A program made the position numbers and the translations under genes. Below, one piece after another: positions 9,210 to 18,032 of a stretch of 64,000 bases of DNA. Location: NCBI RefSeq assembly GCF_030486595.1, contig NZ_JAUJZH010000026.1:46701-110700 (forward strand), in the 5' to 3' direction. Position 1 is the first letter of the stretch; the number at the start of each line of letters is the position of its first letter. The DNA is from Variovorax ginsengisoli (GTDB taxonomy: Bacteria > Pseudomonadota > Gammaproteobacteria > Burkholderiales > Burkholderiaceae_C). The notes beneath the pieces were generated by a model. It was given only the letters and a program-made list of their open reading frames with translations. It did no database searches and was not told where the DNA came from.

Positions 9210-11582
9210 GTGGCATCCAACGAACTCAAGGGCTTCATCCTCACTCGCCGCTGGCGAGACGCCCCGGCCGGCACCGAAATCGAGTATTGGCTGGCGACCG
9301 ACGCCGGACCGGTGAAAGTGGTCCTGACCGCCCGCACCTCGGTCGCATTCGTCGAAAGCCGGCACCGGCCCGCGCTGGACGCGCAGCTCGCAGCCATGCC
9401 GGGCCTGCAGGTGCGCGAACTCGGGCTGAAGACCTTCGGGCAGGGACCCGTCGTCGGTGTCTATGCCAAGCACTTCCGCCAGCTCGGCCAGCTGGCACGG
9501 GCGCTCCAGGCGCAGGACATTCCACTGCTCGAAGCCGATGTGCGTCCGCACGACCGCTACCTGATGGAGCGATTCATCACCGCGGGCGTGCGGGTGGAAG
9601 GAGGGCGCAGGGACGGCGCCACCATCGTCGACTGCAGACTCGGGCCGGCGCCCGACTTCCGGCCGGTGCTGAAGGTGGTGTCGCTGGACATCGAGACCAG
9701 CCGGCACGAGGCGCTCTACTCCATCGCGCTCGACGGCACCGCAGACCGGGTCGTCTTCATGCTGGGCGAGCCGCCGCCCGAGCCGGCGCAGCCCGATGGC
9801 TTCTCGCTCGTCTATTGCCCGACCCGCAAGGACATGATCGAGCGCTTGAACGACTGGTTCGAGAGGAACGACCCCGACGTCATCGTCGGCTGGAACGTCA
9901 TCCAATTCGATCTCCGCGTGCTTCAGAAGACAGCCGACGACTGCGGGACGCAGCTGCTCATGGGACGCGAGCGCCGGCCCTTCGAGTGGCGCACCCATCC
10001 GGGCCGGCAGGGCTACCTGTTCGCGCCGACACCCGGTCGCATCGTGATCGACGGCATCGACGCGCTCAAGGCCGCGGTGTGGAGCTTCCCGTCGTTCAGC
10101 CTCGAGACCGTCTCGCAAGCGATGCTGGGCGAGGGCAAGGCCATCGGGAACGCGTACGACAAGATGGCCGAGATCGAGCGCCGCTACCAGGAGGACAAGC
10201 CCGCGCTGGCCACCTACAACATCCGCGACTGCGAACTGGTGCTGCGCATCTTCGAGAGGGCGAAGCTGCTGCAGTTCGTGCTGGAACGGGCCCACACGAC
10301 GGGCCTGCAGGCCGACAAGTTCGGGGGCTCCATCGCCGCGTTCAGCCATCACTATCTGCCGCGCATGCATCGCCTGGGCTACGTGGCGCCGAGCGTGGGC
10401 GAGATCCCGAGCAAGGCCTTCCCCGGCGGCTACGTGATGGACTCGAAGCCGGGGTTCTACGACTCCGTCGTGGTGCTGGACTACAAGAGCCTCTACCCCT
10501 CGATCATCCGGACCTTTCTCGTCGACCCGGTGGGCTTCATCGAGGGGTCGAACACCTCGGACCCGACGCGGGTCGTCCAGGGACCGGGAGGGACCGTCTT
10601 CTCGCGCGAGAAGCATTGCCTGCCGGAGATCGTGACCACGCTGTGGCGCGCCAGGGACGAGGCCAAGCGGGTCAGGAACGAGCCCCTGTCGCAGGCCCTG
10701 AAGCTGCTCATGAATTCCTTCGCCGGGGTGCTGGGTGCGGCCGAGTGCCGCTTCTTCAATCCCAAGCTCGTATCCGCCGTGACCTTGCGCGGGCACGAGA
10801 TGATGAAGCTCACCCGCGAATTCGTGGAAGGCCGGGGCTACGAGGCCATCTACGGCGACACCGACTCCATCTTCATCTGGCTGCGGCGCACCCGCACCAA
10901 CGAAGAGGCGCACGCCATCGCGGCCGACCTGGCGAGAGACATCAACGCCTGGTGGACGCGCACCCTCCGCGAGGAGCAGGGTCTGGAGAACTTCCTCGAG
11001 ATCGAGTTCGACACGCACTACAAGAAGTTCTTCATGCCCACCATTCGCGGCTCGGACGTGGGCAGCAAGAAGCGCTATGCCGGCCTCAGCGCGGACGCCG
11101 GGGGCAAGGAGGAGATGGTCTACCGCGGCCTCGAGATGGCCCGCAGCGACTGGACCCCGCTGGCGCGCCAGTTCCAGGAGGGCCTGCTCTCGCGCATCTT
11201 CCACGGCGAGCCCCATCAGGCGTTCGTGGCCGGCTATGCACAGTCGATGCTGGCGGGCAGGATGGACGACCTGCTCGTCTACCGCAAGCGCCTGCGGCAT
11301 CGCCTCGATGCCTACCAGGTCAAGGTGCCGCCGCAGGCCCGCGCTGCCCGGATGGCCGACGAGCACAACGATCGGGTCGACCGCCCCAGGCAATACCAGG
11401 ACGGCGGCTGGATCGAATACGTCATGACCCTGAACGGGCCGGAGCCCATGGAAGCGCGCCGCTCGCGCATCGACTACGAGCACTACCTGAGCAAGCAGCT
11501 GCAGCCGATCGGCGATGCCATCCTCCAGCCGATGGGGGAGAGCTTCGCGGCGCTGACGACCGCGCAGCGGGGCCTTTTCTAG
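9210..11582 (+). CDS. polB: DNA polymerase II (family B)
   Basis: The protein aligns throughout with E. coli Pol II: GFILTRRWRDAP near the start, EADVRPHDRYLMERFIT, exonuclease DIETSR near residue 160, polymerase motif A DYKSLYPSIIRTFL near 424, motif C YGDTDS near 548, and the end DYEHYLSKQLQPIGDAIL. Using GTG at 9210 gives 790 residues, close to the 783 of E. coli, and puts GFILT eight residues from the start. An ATG at 9093 would add 39 unconserved residues and overlap the upstream gene. Its role is translesion or replication-restart synthesis. The TAG stop abuts the repeat array. Confidence 0.95.
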   Translation: MASNELKGFILTRRWRDAPAGTEIEYWLATDAGPVKVVLTARTSVAFVESRHRPALDAQLAAMPGLQVRELGLKTFGQGPVVGVYAKHFRQLGQLARALQAQDIPLLEADVRPHDRYLMERFITAGVRVEGGRRDGATIVDCRLGPAPDFRPVLKVVSLDIETSRHEALYSIALDGTADRVVFMLGEPPPEPAQPDGFSLVYCPTRKDMIERLNDWFERNDPDVIVGWNVIQFDLRVLQKTADDCGTQLLMGRERRPFEWRTHPGRQGYLFAPTPGRIVIDGIDALKAAVWSFPSFSLETVSQAMLGEGKAIGNAYDKMAEIERRYQEDKPALATYNIRDCELVLRIFERAKLLQFVLERAHTTGLQADKFGGSIAAFSHHYLPRMHRLGYVAPSVGEIPSKAFPGGYVMDSKPGFYDSVVVLDYKSLYPSIIRTFLVDPVGFIEGSNTSDPTRVVQGPGGTVFSREKHCLPEIVTTLWRARDEAKRVRNEPLSQALKLLMNSFAGVLGAAECRFFNPKLVSAVTLRGHEMMKLTREFVEGRGYEAIYGDTDSIFIWLRRTRTNEEAHAIAADLARDINAWWTRTLREEQGLENFLEIEFDTHYKKFFMPTIRGSDVGSKKRYAGLSADAGGKEEMVYRGLEMARSDWTPLARQFQEGLLSRIFHGEPHQAFVAGYAQSMLAGRMDDLLVYRKRLRHRLDAYQVKVPPQARAARMADEHNDRVDRPRQYQDGGWIEYVMTLNGPEPMEARRSRIDYEHYLSKQLQPIGDAILQPMGESFAALTTAQRGLF

Positions 11583-11757
11583 ACCTTGCGGGACAGACCA
11601 AGAACTGCGAAGCAGTTTTGCTCTGTCCCCAACTGATCAGGTCCTGCGGGACAGACCAAGAACTGCGCAGCAGTTTCGCTCTGTCCCCAACTGATCAGGT
11701 CCTGCGGGACAGACCAAGAACTGCGCAGCAGTTTTTGCTCTGTCCCCAACTGACTAG
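11582..11757. repeat. Hairpin repeat array A: three tandem ~59-bp copies
   Basis: Copies run 11582-11640, 11641-11698 and 11699-11757, nearly identical and contiguous. Each contains an outer inverted repeat GGGACAGA / TCTGTCCC (8 bp) and an inner one AACTGC-GCA-GCAGTT, so each can fold into a nested hairpin. The first copy is A-to-C different in the inner loop arm. The array fills the whole gap between convergent polB and marR: its first base is the last base of the polB stop, and the marR stop lies in its final bases. Related copies are at 15163-15347 and 23141-23200. It resembles REP/BIME elements in position and structure. Confidence 0.9.
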
Positions 11758-12266
11758 TTCTCTTCCGGCTCGGCGCCACCCCCCTGCACGTCATCCACCC
11801 GCTGCATGTTCTCGAGGATCCGCAGCAGGTAGTGCAGCGTGTGCGTGATGTCGTTGACCGAGAAATCGCCGATCACCTGCTCGTAGTAGTCGTGGATCTT
11901 CGGCAGCGCCTCCTGCTGCCACACCTGCAGGCCTGAAGGCGTCATGGAGACCAGCCGCGACCGGCGGTCTCGGCCGTCGGGCGCCATCCGCAGTCGGCCA
12001 TCGCGCTCCATGCGGCTGAGCAGTCCCGACAGCGCCTGCCGGCTCACCTTGAGGTAGCGGGCCAGGTCGCCCACGCTCATCCCCTCGCCGGCCTCGGGCC
12101 GCGACAGCGCACCCAGTACCGCCCATTGCTGCGTCGTGAGGCCTTCGGCCTCGACGGCCTTGGTGCCTGTTTTATGCAACATGTTTGCACATTGGTACAG
12201 CCGGAAGAACACCCGGTTGGCCAGCGCCATGCGCGCCGGGTCCGCTGATTGATTAGGGATTACCAT
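11754..12266 (-). CDS. MarR-family transcriptional regulator
   Basis: This 170-residue MarR winged-helix protein has helix 1 FFRLYQCANMLHKTG, recognition helix MSVGDLARYLKVSRQALSGLLSRMERDG and wing APDGRDRRSRLVSMTPSG. It diverges from the badH-badI-aliB-aliA set, which makes it the obvious candidate regulator. In Rhodopseudomonas the related badR is also MarR-type and senses the ring-CoA intermediate. The stop codon is supplied by the end of repeat array A. Binding-site assignment is inference only. Confidence 0.9.
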   Translation of the reverse strand: MVIPNQSADPARMALANRVFFRLYQCANMLHKTGTKAVEAEGLTTQQWAVLGALSRPEAGEGMSVGDLARYLKVSRQALSGLLSRMERDGRLRMAPDGRDRRSRLVSMTPSGLQVWQQEALPKIHDYYEQVIGDFSVNDITHTLHYLLRILENMQRVDDVQGGGAEPEEN

Positions 12267-12288
12267 GATTCATCTCTGAAAGTTCGAT

Positions 12289-12329
12289 TTGACAGGCGAG
12301 TCGATCTGCCCATAATACGTAAACATGTT
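12289..12329 (+). promoter_or_regulatory. Putative sigma70 promoter and operator of the alicyclic acid operon
   Basis: TTGACA at 12289-12294 is followed after 16 bases by CATAAT at 12311-12316, five of six matches to the -10 consensus. Immediately downstream, at 12322-12329, is the perfect palindrome AACATGTT. A repressor bound there would cover the transcription start. The same octamer occurs at 12178-12185 within marR. The promoter faces badH; whether the palindrome is the MarR operator is untested. Confidence 0.5.
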
Positions 12330-12399
12330 GTCGTAATGGCGCGAAACCCCTCGAGGCTGGCGCCCACGATAGCAAGCTTCGCAACCCATGGAGACCCAG

Positions 12400-13167
12400 A
12401 TGCAGACATTCAATGAAAAGACCGTCGTGATCACCGGCGGCGGCGGCGGCATCGGCGGCGCGACCAGCCGCCGCTTTGGCCGCCAGGGCGCGCGCGTCGC
12501 GGTGTTCGACCTGAACCCGGAGGCCGCCGAGAAGGTGGCTGCGCAGATCCGCGCCGAGGGCGGCCAGGCCGAGGCCTTTCGCTGCGACATCACCGACCGC
12601 GCGAGCGTCGACGCCGCGGTCGCCGCCACGCTCGAGCGCTTCGGCCCGATCGACGTGCTGGTCAACAACGCCGGCTGGGACGTGTTCAAGCCCTTCACCA
12701 AGACCGAGCCGGCGCAGTGGGACAAGCTGATCGCCATCAACCTGACCGGTGCCCTGCACATGCACCACGCGGTGCTGCCCGGCATGGCGGCGCGCAAGGC
12801 GGGGCGGATCGTCAACATCGCCTCCGACGCGGCGCGGGTCGGCTCCTCGGGCGAAGCGGTGTACGCGGCCTGCAAAGGCGGCCTGGTGGCGTTCTCGAAG
12901 ACCATCGCGCGCGAGCACGCCCGCCACGGCATCACGGTCAACGTGGTGTGCCCGGGCCCGACCGACACAGCGCTGTTCGCCGACTACAAGGAAGGCGCCG
13001 GCAATCCCGAGAAGCTGATGGAAGCCTTCACGCGCTCGATCCCGCTGGGCCGCATCGGCCAGCCGGACGACCTGCCGGGCGCCATCCTGTTCTTCGCCAG
13101 CGACGACGCGGCCTACGTCACGGGCCAGGTCCTGAGCGTCTCGGGCGGACTGACCATGAACGGCTGA
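12400..13167 (+). CDS. badH: 2-hydroxycyclohexanecarboxyl-CoA dehydrogenase (SDR)
   Basis: This short-chain dehydrogenase has the cofactor loop TGGGGGIGGATSRRF, NNAG (VLVNNAGWDVF) and the catalytic Ser...Tyr-x3-Lys (ASDAARVG..YAACKGG). The strand FDLNPEA suggests NAD. The glycine-rich loop and following residues are very close to R. palustris BadH, which oxidises 2-hydroxycyclohexanecarboxyl-CoA to the 2-keto form. Start 12400 was preferred over ATG 12388: it gives the family length of 255 residues and has GGAGA 5 bases upstream. It is the first gene of the operon and is followed by badI. Confidence 0.85.
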   Translation: MQTFNEKTVVITGGGGGIGGATSRRFGRQGARVAVFDLNPEAAEKVAAQIRAEGGQAEAFRCDITDRASVDAAVAATLERFGPIDVLVNNAGWDVFKPFTKTEPAQWDKLIAINLTGALHMHHAVLPGMAARKAGRIVNIASDAARVGSSGEAVYAACKGGLVAFSKTIAREHARHGITVNVVCPGPTDTALFADYKEGAGNPEKLMEAFTRSIPLGRIGQPDDLPGAILFFASDDAAYVTGQVLSVSGGLTMNG

Positions 13168-13202
13168 TGCCGCTCCCCGACCCCTCCCACTGAAAGAACA
13201 TC

Positions 13203-13985
13203 ATGGAATTCGAAGACATCCTCTACGAAGTGCGCAACGGCGTGGCCTGGATCACGATCAACCGGCCCGAGAAGATGAACGCCTTTCGCGGCCAGACCTG
13301 CGATGAGATCATCCGGGCGCTGAACCGCGCCGGCTACGACCGCGAGGTCGGCGCCATCGTGCTGGCCGGCGCCGGCGAGAAGGCCTTCTGCACCGGCGGC
13401 GACCAGTCCGCCCACAACGGCAACTACGACGGCCGCGGCACCATCGGCCTGCCGATGGAAGAGCTGCACACCGCCATCCGCGACGTGCCCAAGCCGGTGA
13501 TCGCCCGGGTGCAGGGCTTCGCCATCGGCGGCGGCAACGTGCTGTGCACCATCTGCGACCTGACGATCGCCTCCGAGAAGGCCGTCTTCGGCCAGGTCGG
13601 CCCGAAGATGGGTTCGGTCGACCCCGGCTACGGCACGGCCTTCCTGGCGCGCGTGGTCGGCGAGAAGACGGCGCGCGAGATCTGGTATCTCAACAAGCGC
13701 TACTCGGGCCAGGAGGCCGTGGCGATGGGCCTGGCCAACATCTGCGTGCCGCCGGAGAAGCTCGACGAGACCGTGCAGGAGTGGGCCGAGACCATCTGCG
13801 AGCGCAGCCCGACGGCCATCGCCATCGCCAAGCGCAGCTTCAACGCCGACACCGCGCACCAGAGCGGCATCGCCGGCCTGGGCATGTACGCGCTCAAGCT
13901 CTACTACGACACCGAGGAGTCGCGCGAAGGCGTCAAGGCGCTCGGCGAGCGGCGCAAGCCCGAGTTCCGCAAGTACGCGAAGTAG
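13203..13985 (+). CDS. badI: 2-ketocyclohexanecarboxyl-CoA hydrolase
   Basis: This 260-residue crotonase-fold protein is of the BadI/MenB type: RPEKMNAFRGQTCDEIIRAL, oxyanion loops GEKAFCTGGDQS and GFAIGGGNVL, and the signature SVDPGYGTAFLARVVGEKTA. BadI opens the ketocyclohexane ring hydrolytically to give pimeloyl-CoA. It follows badH by 35 bases, reproducing the known bad gene neighbourhood. A MenB (naphthoate synthase) role is unlikely because no menaquinone genes are near. Confidence 0.88.
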   Translation: MEFEDILYEVRNGVAWITINRPEKMNAFRGQTCDEIIRALNRAGYDREVGAIVLAGAGEKAFCTGGDQSAHNGNYDGRGTIGLPMEELHTAIRDVPKPVIARVQGFAIGGGNVLCTICDLTIASEKAVFGQVGPKMGSVDPGYGTAFLARVVGEKTAREIWYLNKRYSGQEAVAMGLANICVPPEKLDETVQEWAETICERSPTAIAIAKRSFNADTAHQSGIAGLGMYALKLYYDTEESREGVKALGERRKPEFRKYAK

Positions 13986-14010
13986 GCCCTGCGCCACCCG
14001 AGGAGACACC

Positions 14011-15162
14011 ATGAATCCCTACATCGACGAGGATCTGGCGGCGCTGGCCGAGCATGCGCGCCGCTTTGCCACCGGACGGGTCGCGCCGGGCTTTCTGGAG
14101 CGCGACAAGACACGCGTGCTCGACCGCGCGCTGATGCGGGAGATGGGCGAGATGGGATTCATCGCGCCCGAGTTGTCCGAGGCCCACGGCGGCCAGGGCA
14201 CGGGCGCGCTGGCGGCCGGCGTGATCCACGAGGAGATCGCGCGGGCCGACCTGAGCCTGAGCTACGTCAACCTGCTGGCCTCGCTCAACGGGCAGATCCT
14301 GGCCCATCACGGCCGGCCGGAAGTCGTCGCGCCCTGGCTGGCGAAGCTCACGCGGGGCGAGGCGCTGTTCGCGATCGCCCTCACCGAGCCGCGCGGTGGT
14401 TCCGATGCCGCCAACCTGCGCCTGCGCATCGAACGGATCGGCGACGACTACGTCGTCAATGGCGAGAAGACCTCGATCTCCGCCGCCGACCAGGCCGATG
14501 CGGCGGTGGTGTTCGGCCGCACCGGATCGATCGAATCGGCGGCCCATGGGGTCACGGCGCTGCTGGTGCCGATGGATCTGCCGGGCATCACCCGCAACCG
14601 CTTCGACTGCCACGGCCAGCGCGCGATCGGGCGCTGATCGCTGTTCTTCGAGAACGTCCGGGTGCCGGCCAGCCACCGCCTGGGCGACGAGAACAAGGGC
14701 TTCGTGCAGGTCATGCAGGGCTTCGACTTCTCGCGTGCGCTGATCGGCCTGCAGGTGCTGGCCGTCGCCCGCGTGGCGCTGGAAGAGACCTGGGAGTACG
14801 TCGCGCAGCGCGAAGCCTTCGGCAAGCCGTTGTCGGCCTTCCAGGGCGTGTCGCATCCGCTGTCTGACTTCGACACCCAGGTCGAGGCAGCCCGCCTGCT
14901 GTGCCTGCAGACGCTGTGGCTGAAAGACAAGGGTGCACCGCACACCGCCGAAGCCGCGATGTGCAAGTGGTGGGCGCCCAAGCTGTCCTACGACGCGATC
15001 CACCAGTGTCTGCTGATGTTCGGCCATGGCGGCTACGACCGCGGCGCGATGGAACAGCGCCTGCGCGACGTTCTGGGCTTCCAGATCGGCGACGGCACGG
15101 CCCAGATCATGAAGACCATCATCGCCCGCACCCGCGCCGGACGCGAAGCGGTGCCTTCCTGA
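14011..15162 (+). pseudogene. aliB: Acyl-CoA dehydrogenase (AliB-like) interrupted by in-frame TGA
   Basis: Two frames in the same phase, 14011-14634 and 14638-15162, together encode a normal 383-residue acyl-CoA dehydrogenase. They are separated by one TGA at 14635-14637, replacing codon 209 within GQRAIGR-stop-SLFFENVRVPA, where homologues normally have Gly. No indel is present, so a single G-to-T change (GGA to TGA) would explain it. The family FAD and substrate motifs are intact (ALTEPRGGSDAANL, GEKTSIS, MFGHGGYDRG). The expected role is oxidising cyclohexanecarboxyl-CoA to the 1-ene. AGGAGA precedes the ATG. A sequencing error or recent mutation is possible. Confidence 0.85.
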
Positions 15163-15347
15163 GACCTTGCGGGACAGATCAAGAAACTGCGCAGCAGTTT
15201 TTGCTCTGTCCTCAACCGATCAGAAGCCTTGCGGGACAGATCAAGAAACTGCGCAGCAGTTTTTGCTCTGTCCTCAACCGATCAGAAGCCTTGCGGGACA
15301 GATCAAGAAACTGCGCAGCGGTCTTTGCTCTGTCCTCAATCGATCAG
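15163..15347. repeat. Hairpin repeat array B: three tandem ~62-bp copies
   Basis: Copies run 15163-15223, 15224-15285 and 15286-15347. The unit is the array A unit with consistent differences (GATCAAGAAACTGC for GACCAAGAACTGC, and CCTCAACCGATCAGAAG at the end). The outer stem GGACAGA / TCTGTCC and the inner stem AAACTGC-GCA-GCAGTTT are kept in the first two copies; the inner stem is degraded in the third. The array starts the base after the dehydrogenase TGA and ends 28 bases before aliA, inside an otherwise continuous operon. Copies within an array are more alike than copies between arrays. Confidence 0.9.
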
Positions 15348-15375
15348 CCCGAGACAGTACAACAAGGAGACAAGC

Positions 15376-17019
15376 ATGGAATTCGACGCCGTACTCATTG
15401 CGCCGCGCCGCGCCCAGATGGTGGCCCAAGGCCTCTGGCACGACCGCACCATCAACGACGACCTCGACGCTTGCGTCGCGGCCTGCCCCGACAAGACCGC
15501 GCTCACCGCCTTGCGGGTGGAAGAGGGCGGAACCATCCGCTTCACCTACCGCGAGATGACCCGGATGGCCGACCGCATCGCGGTCGGGCTGGCCCGGCTG
15601 GGCGTGGGCCGCAACGACGTGGTGGCCTGCCAGCTGCCCAACTGGTGGCAGTTCACGCTGACCTACCTGGCCTGCTCGCGCATCGGCGCCGTGATCAATC
15701 CGCTGATGCACATCTTCCGCGAGCGCGAGCTGTCCTTCATGCTCAAGCACGGCGAGGCCAAGGTCCTGATCGTGCCGCAGGCCTTCCGCGGCTTCGACTT
15801 CGAACAGATGGTGGCGGGCTTGCGGGGCGATCTGCCTGCTCTCGAGCACGTGGTGGTGGTCGGCGGCAGCGGCGGCAACAGCTTCGATGCCCTGCTCAGC
15901 GGCCCGGCCTGGGAGGACAGCGCCGACGCACAGGCGATTCTCGCGCGCAGCCGCCCCGGCCCCGACGACGTGACCCAGCTGATCTACACCTCGGGCACCA
16001 CCGGCGAGCCCAAGGGCGTGATGCACACGGCCAACACCACGATGGCCAACATCATTCCGTACGCGCAGCGCCTGCGCCTGGGGGCCGACGACGTGGTGCT
16101 GATGGCCTCGCCGATGGCGCACCAGACGGGCTTCATGTATGGGCTGATGATGCCGATCATGCTCAAGGCGAGCGTGGTGCTGCAGGACATCTGGGAGCCG
16201 GGCCGGGCGCTCGAGCTGATCCGCAGCGAGCGTGTCAGCTTCACCATGGCCTCGACGCCGTTCCTGACGGACCTGACCCGCGCCGTGGCGGAGCGCCGGC
16301 TGGAGGTGCCGACCTTGCGCACCTTCCTGTGCGCGGGCGCGCCGATTCCCGGCCCGCTGGTCGAGCAGGCACGCGCCGTGCTGGGCACCAAGATCGTGTC
16401 GGCGTGGGGCATGAGCGAGAACGGCGCCGTCACCCTGATCGAACTCGACGACGAGGACGAGCGCGCCTTCAACACCGATGGCCACCCGCTGCCGGGGGTG
16501 GAGATCAAGGTGGCAGACGACGCGGGCCAGGCGATGCCCGCGGGCGAGCCTGGCAGGCTGCTGGTGCGCGCGTGTTCCAACTTCGGCGGCTACCTCCGGC
16601 GGCCGCACCTCAACGGCACCGATGCCGACGACTGGTTCGATACCGGCGACCTCGCGCGCGTCGATGCAGAGGGCTACATCCGCATCACCGGCCGCAGCAA
16701 GGACGTGATCATCCGCGGCGGAGAGAACATCCCGGTGGTCGAGATCGAGTCGCTGCTCTACCGGCACCCCGCGATCGCCATGGCCGCGATCGTGGCCTAC
16801 CCGGACGAACGCCTGGGCGAGCGGGCCTGTGCGGTGGTGGTGGCGCGGCCGGGCCACAGCGTCGACCTGCCTTCGATCGTCGACTTTCTCAAGCGCGAGA
16901 AGGTGGCCGTCCAGTACATCCCCGAGCGCCTGATCGTGCGCGACACCATGCCGTCGACTCCATCCGGAAAGATCCAGAAATTCAAGCTGCGCGAACTGCT
17001 CCGCACCACCACCGCCTAG
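15376..17019 (+). CDS. aliA: Cyclohexanecarboxylate-CoA ligase (AMP-forming)
   Basis: This 547-residue acyl-adenylate synthetase has the P-loop YTSGTTGEPKGVMHT near 202-217, the A5 motif SAWGMSENG and the A7/A8 motifs YTGD-type DTGDLAR and GRSKDVIIRGGENI. The catalytic Lys lies near the end in PSGKIQKFKL. Sequence and context fit AliA, which activates cyclohexanecarboxylate. The ATG at 15376 follows AAGGAGA. Upstream in-frame codons run through the repeat array and were rejected as start. It is separated from the aliB-like gene by array B. Confidence 0.82.
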   Translation: MEFDAVLIAPRRAQMVAQGLWHDRTINDDLDACVAACPDKTALTALRVEEGGTIRFTYREMTRMADRIAVGLARLGVGRNDVVACQLPNWWQFTLTYLACSRIGAVINPLMHIFRERELSFMLKHGEAKVLIVPQAFRGFDFEQMVAGLRGDLPALEHVVVVGGSGGNSFDALLSGPAWEDSADAQAILARSRPGPDDVTQLIYTSGTTGEPKGVMHTANTTMANIIPYAQRLRLGADDVVLMASPMAHQTGFMYGLMMPIMLKASVVLQDIWEPGRALELIRSERVSFTMASTPFLTDLTRAVAERRLEVPTLRTFLCAGAPIPGPLVEQARAVLGTKIVSAWGMSENGAVTLIELDDEDERAFNTDGHPLPGVEIKVADDAGQAMPAGEPGRLLVRACSNFGGYLRRPHLNGTDADDWFDTGDLARVDAEGYIRITGRSKDVIIRGGENIPVVEIESLLYRHPAIAMAAIVAYPDERLGERACAVVVARPGHSVDLPSIVDFLKREKVAVQYIPERLIVRDTMPSTPSGKIQKFKLRELLRTTTA

Positions 17020-17027
17020 GAAACAAC

Positions 17028-18020
17028 ATGTTCACCTCATCGTCCATTCGCCGCCGCCTGCTGCAGGCCCTGTCGGTCGCCGCCCTCACGAGCATCGGCT
17101 GTGCCGCGTTCGCACAGACGGCTTCGAACTGGCCCACGAAGCCGGTCCGCATCGTCGTCGGGTTCGCGCCCGGCGGCAGCACCGACGTCATGGCCCGGAT
17201 CCTCTCGCAGTCGCTGTCCGAATCGCTGGGGCAACCGGTAGTGATCGACAACAAGCCGGGCGCGAGCGGCAACATTTCCGCCTCCGAAGTGATACGCGCC
17301 GCGCCGGACGGCCACACCTTCCTGATCGCGCCGACGTCGGTGGAAACGGCCAATCCCTCGCTGTTCAAGTCCGCCATCCTGCCATCGCGCGACCTGACGC
17401 CGGTGGCCAGCGTCGGACGCACCCAGATGTACCTGGTCGCCAAGCCGCAGATGGCCGCGAAGGACGCGCGCGACCTGGTCGCTCTGGCCAAGGCCAGGCC
17501 GGGCACGCTGTCCTACGCCTCGGCGGGTGCGGGCACGCCACCGCACCTGGCCTGCGAATTGTTCAAGCAGGCCACCGGCACCGACGTCGCCCACGTGCCC
17601 TACCGCGGTGCGGCCCCGGCGTTGCAGGACGTGCTGTCGGGCCAGGCCGACTTCGTCTGCGACCCGGGGATCGCGTTTCCGCACATCCGCACCGGCAAGG
17701 TCAAGCTGCTGGGCATCGTCAGCGCCAAGCGCTCGCCCTTCTTCCCAGATGTGCCCACGGTGGGCGAGCTGGGATTCAAGGGCGCGGACCTCGACATCTG
17801 GTTCGGCATGTGGGCGCCGGTCGGCACACCGCCCGAGATCGTGGCCCGCATGAATCGCGAAGTCGCCAAGGCGCTGGCGCAGCCGGCCGTCAAGTCGCGC
17901 TATGCCGACCTGGGCGCCGAACCGGTCGCGATGGAGACCGCCGATTTCCGGACCCTGCTGGCCGACGAGGGCGCCTTGTTGTCGGCGCTGATCAAACAGC
18001 AGAAGATCGTGGTGGATTGA
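17028..18020 (+). CDS. Bug/TctC-family periplasmic solute receptor
   Basis: This 330-residue Bug receptor has a signal peptide (RRRLLQALSVAALTS, cleavage near AFAQT), then the family start NWPTKPVRIVVGFAPGGSTD and IDNKPGASGN. AGGAA lies 7 bases before the ATG. Its place 8 bases after aliA suggests it senses or captures the alicyclic acid outside the inner membrane. No TctA/TctB membrane partner is encoded nearby. Many Bug proteins in this bacterial group are similarly orphaned. Confidence 0.88.
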   Translation: MFTSSSIRRRLLQALSVAALTSIGCAAFAQTASNWPTKPVRIVVGFAPGGSTDVMARILSQSLSESLGQPVVIDNKPGASGNISASEVIRAAPDGHTFLIAPTSVETANPSLFKSAILPSRDLTPVASVGRTQMYLVAKPQMAAKDARDLVALAKARPGTLSYASAGAGTPPHLACELFKQATGTDVAHVPYRGAAPALQDVLSGQADFVCDPGIAFPHIRTGKVKLLGIVSAKRSPFFPDVPTVGELGFKGADLDIWFGMWAPVGTPPEIVARMNREVAKALAQPAVKSRYADLGAEPVAMETADFRTLLADEGALLSALIKQQKIVVD

Positions 18021-18032
18021 CACGGGACCGGC

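Noticed and set aside
14635..14637. Selenocysteine decoding of the TGA in the acyl-CoA dehydrogenase
   Set aside because: Homologues have Gly at this place, not Cys or Sec. No SECIS-like hairpin was evident just downstream and the enzyme class does not use selenium.
11582..15347. CRISPR array interpretation of the tandem repeats
   Set aside because: Copies are contiguous without unique spacers, units are about 60 bp with internal hairpins, and no cas genes are present.
14901..18020. 1039-residue rightward frame spanning repeat array B, aliA and the Bug gene
   Set aside because: Only its last 330 residues (the Bug receptor from 17028) are real. The rest is an out-of-frame reading of aliB/aliA and the repeats.
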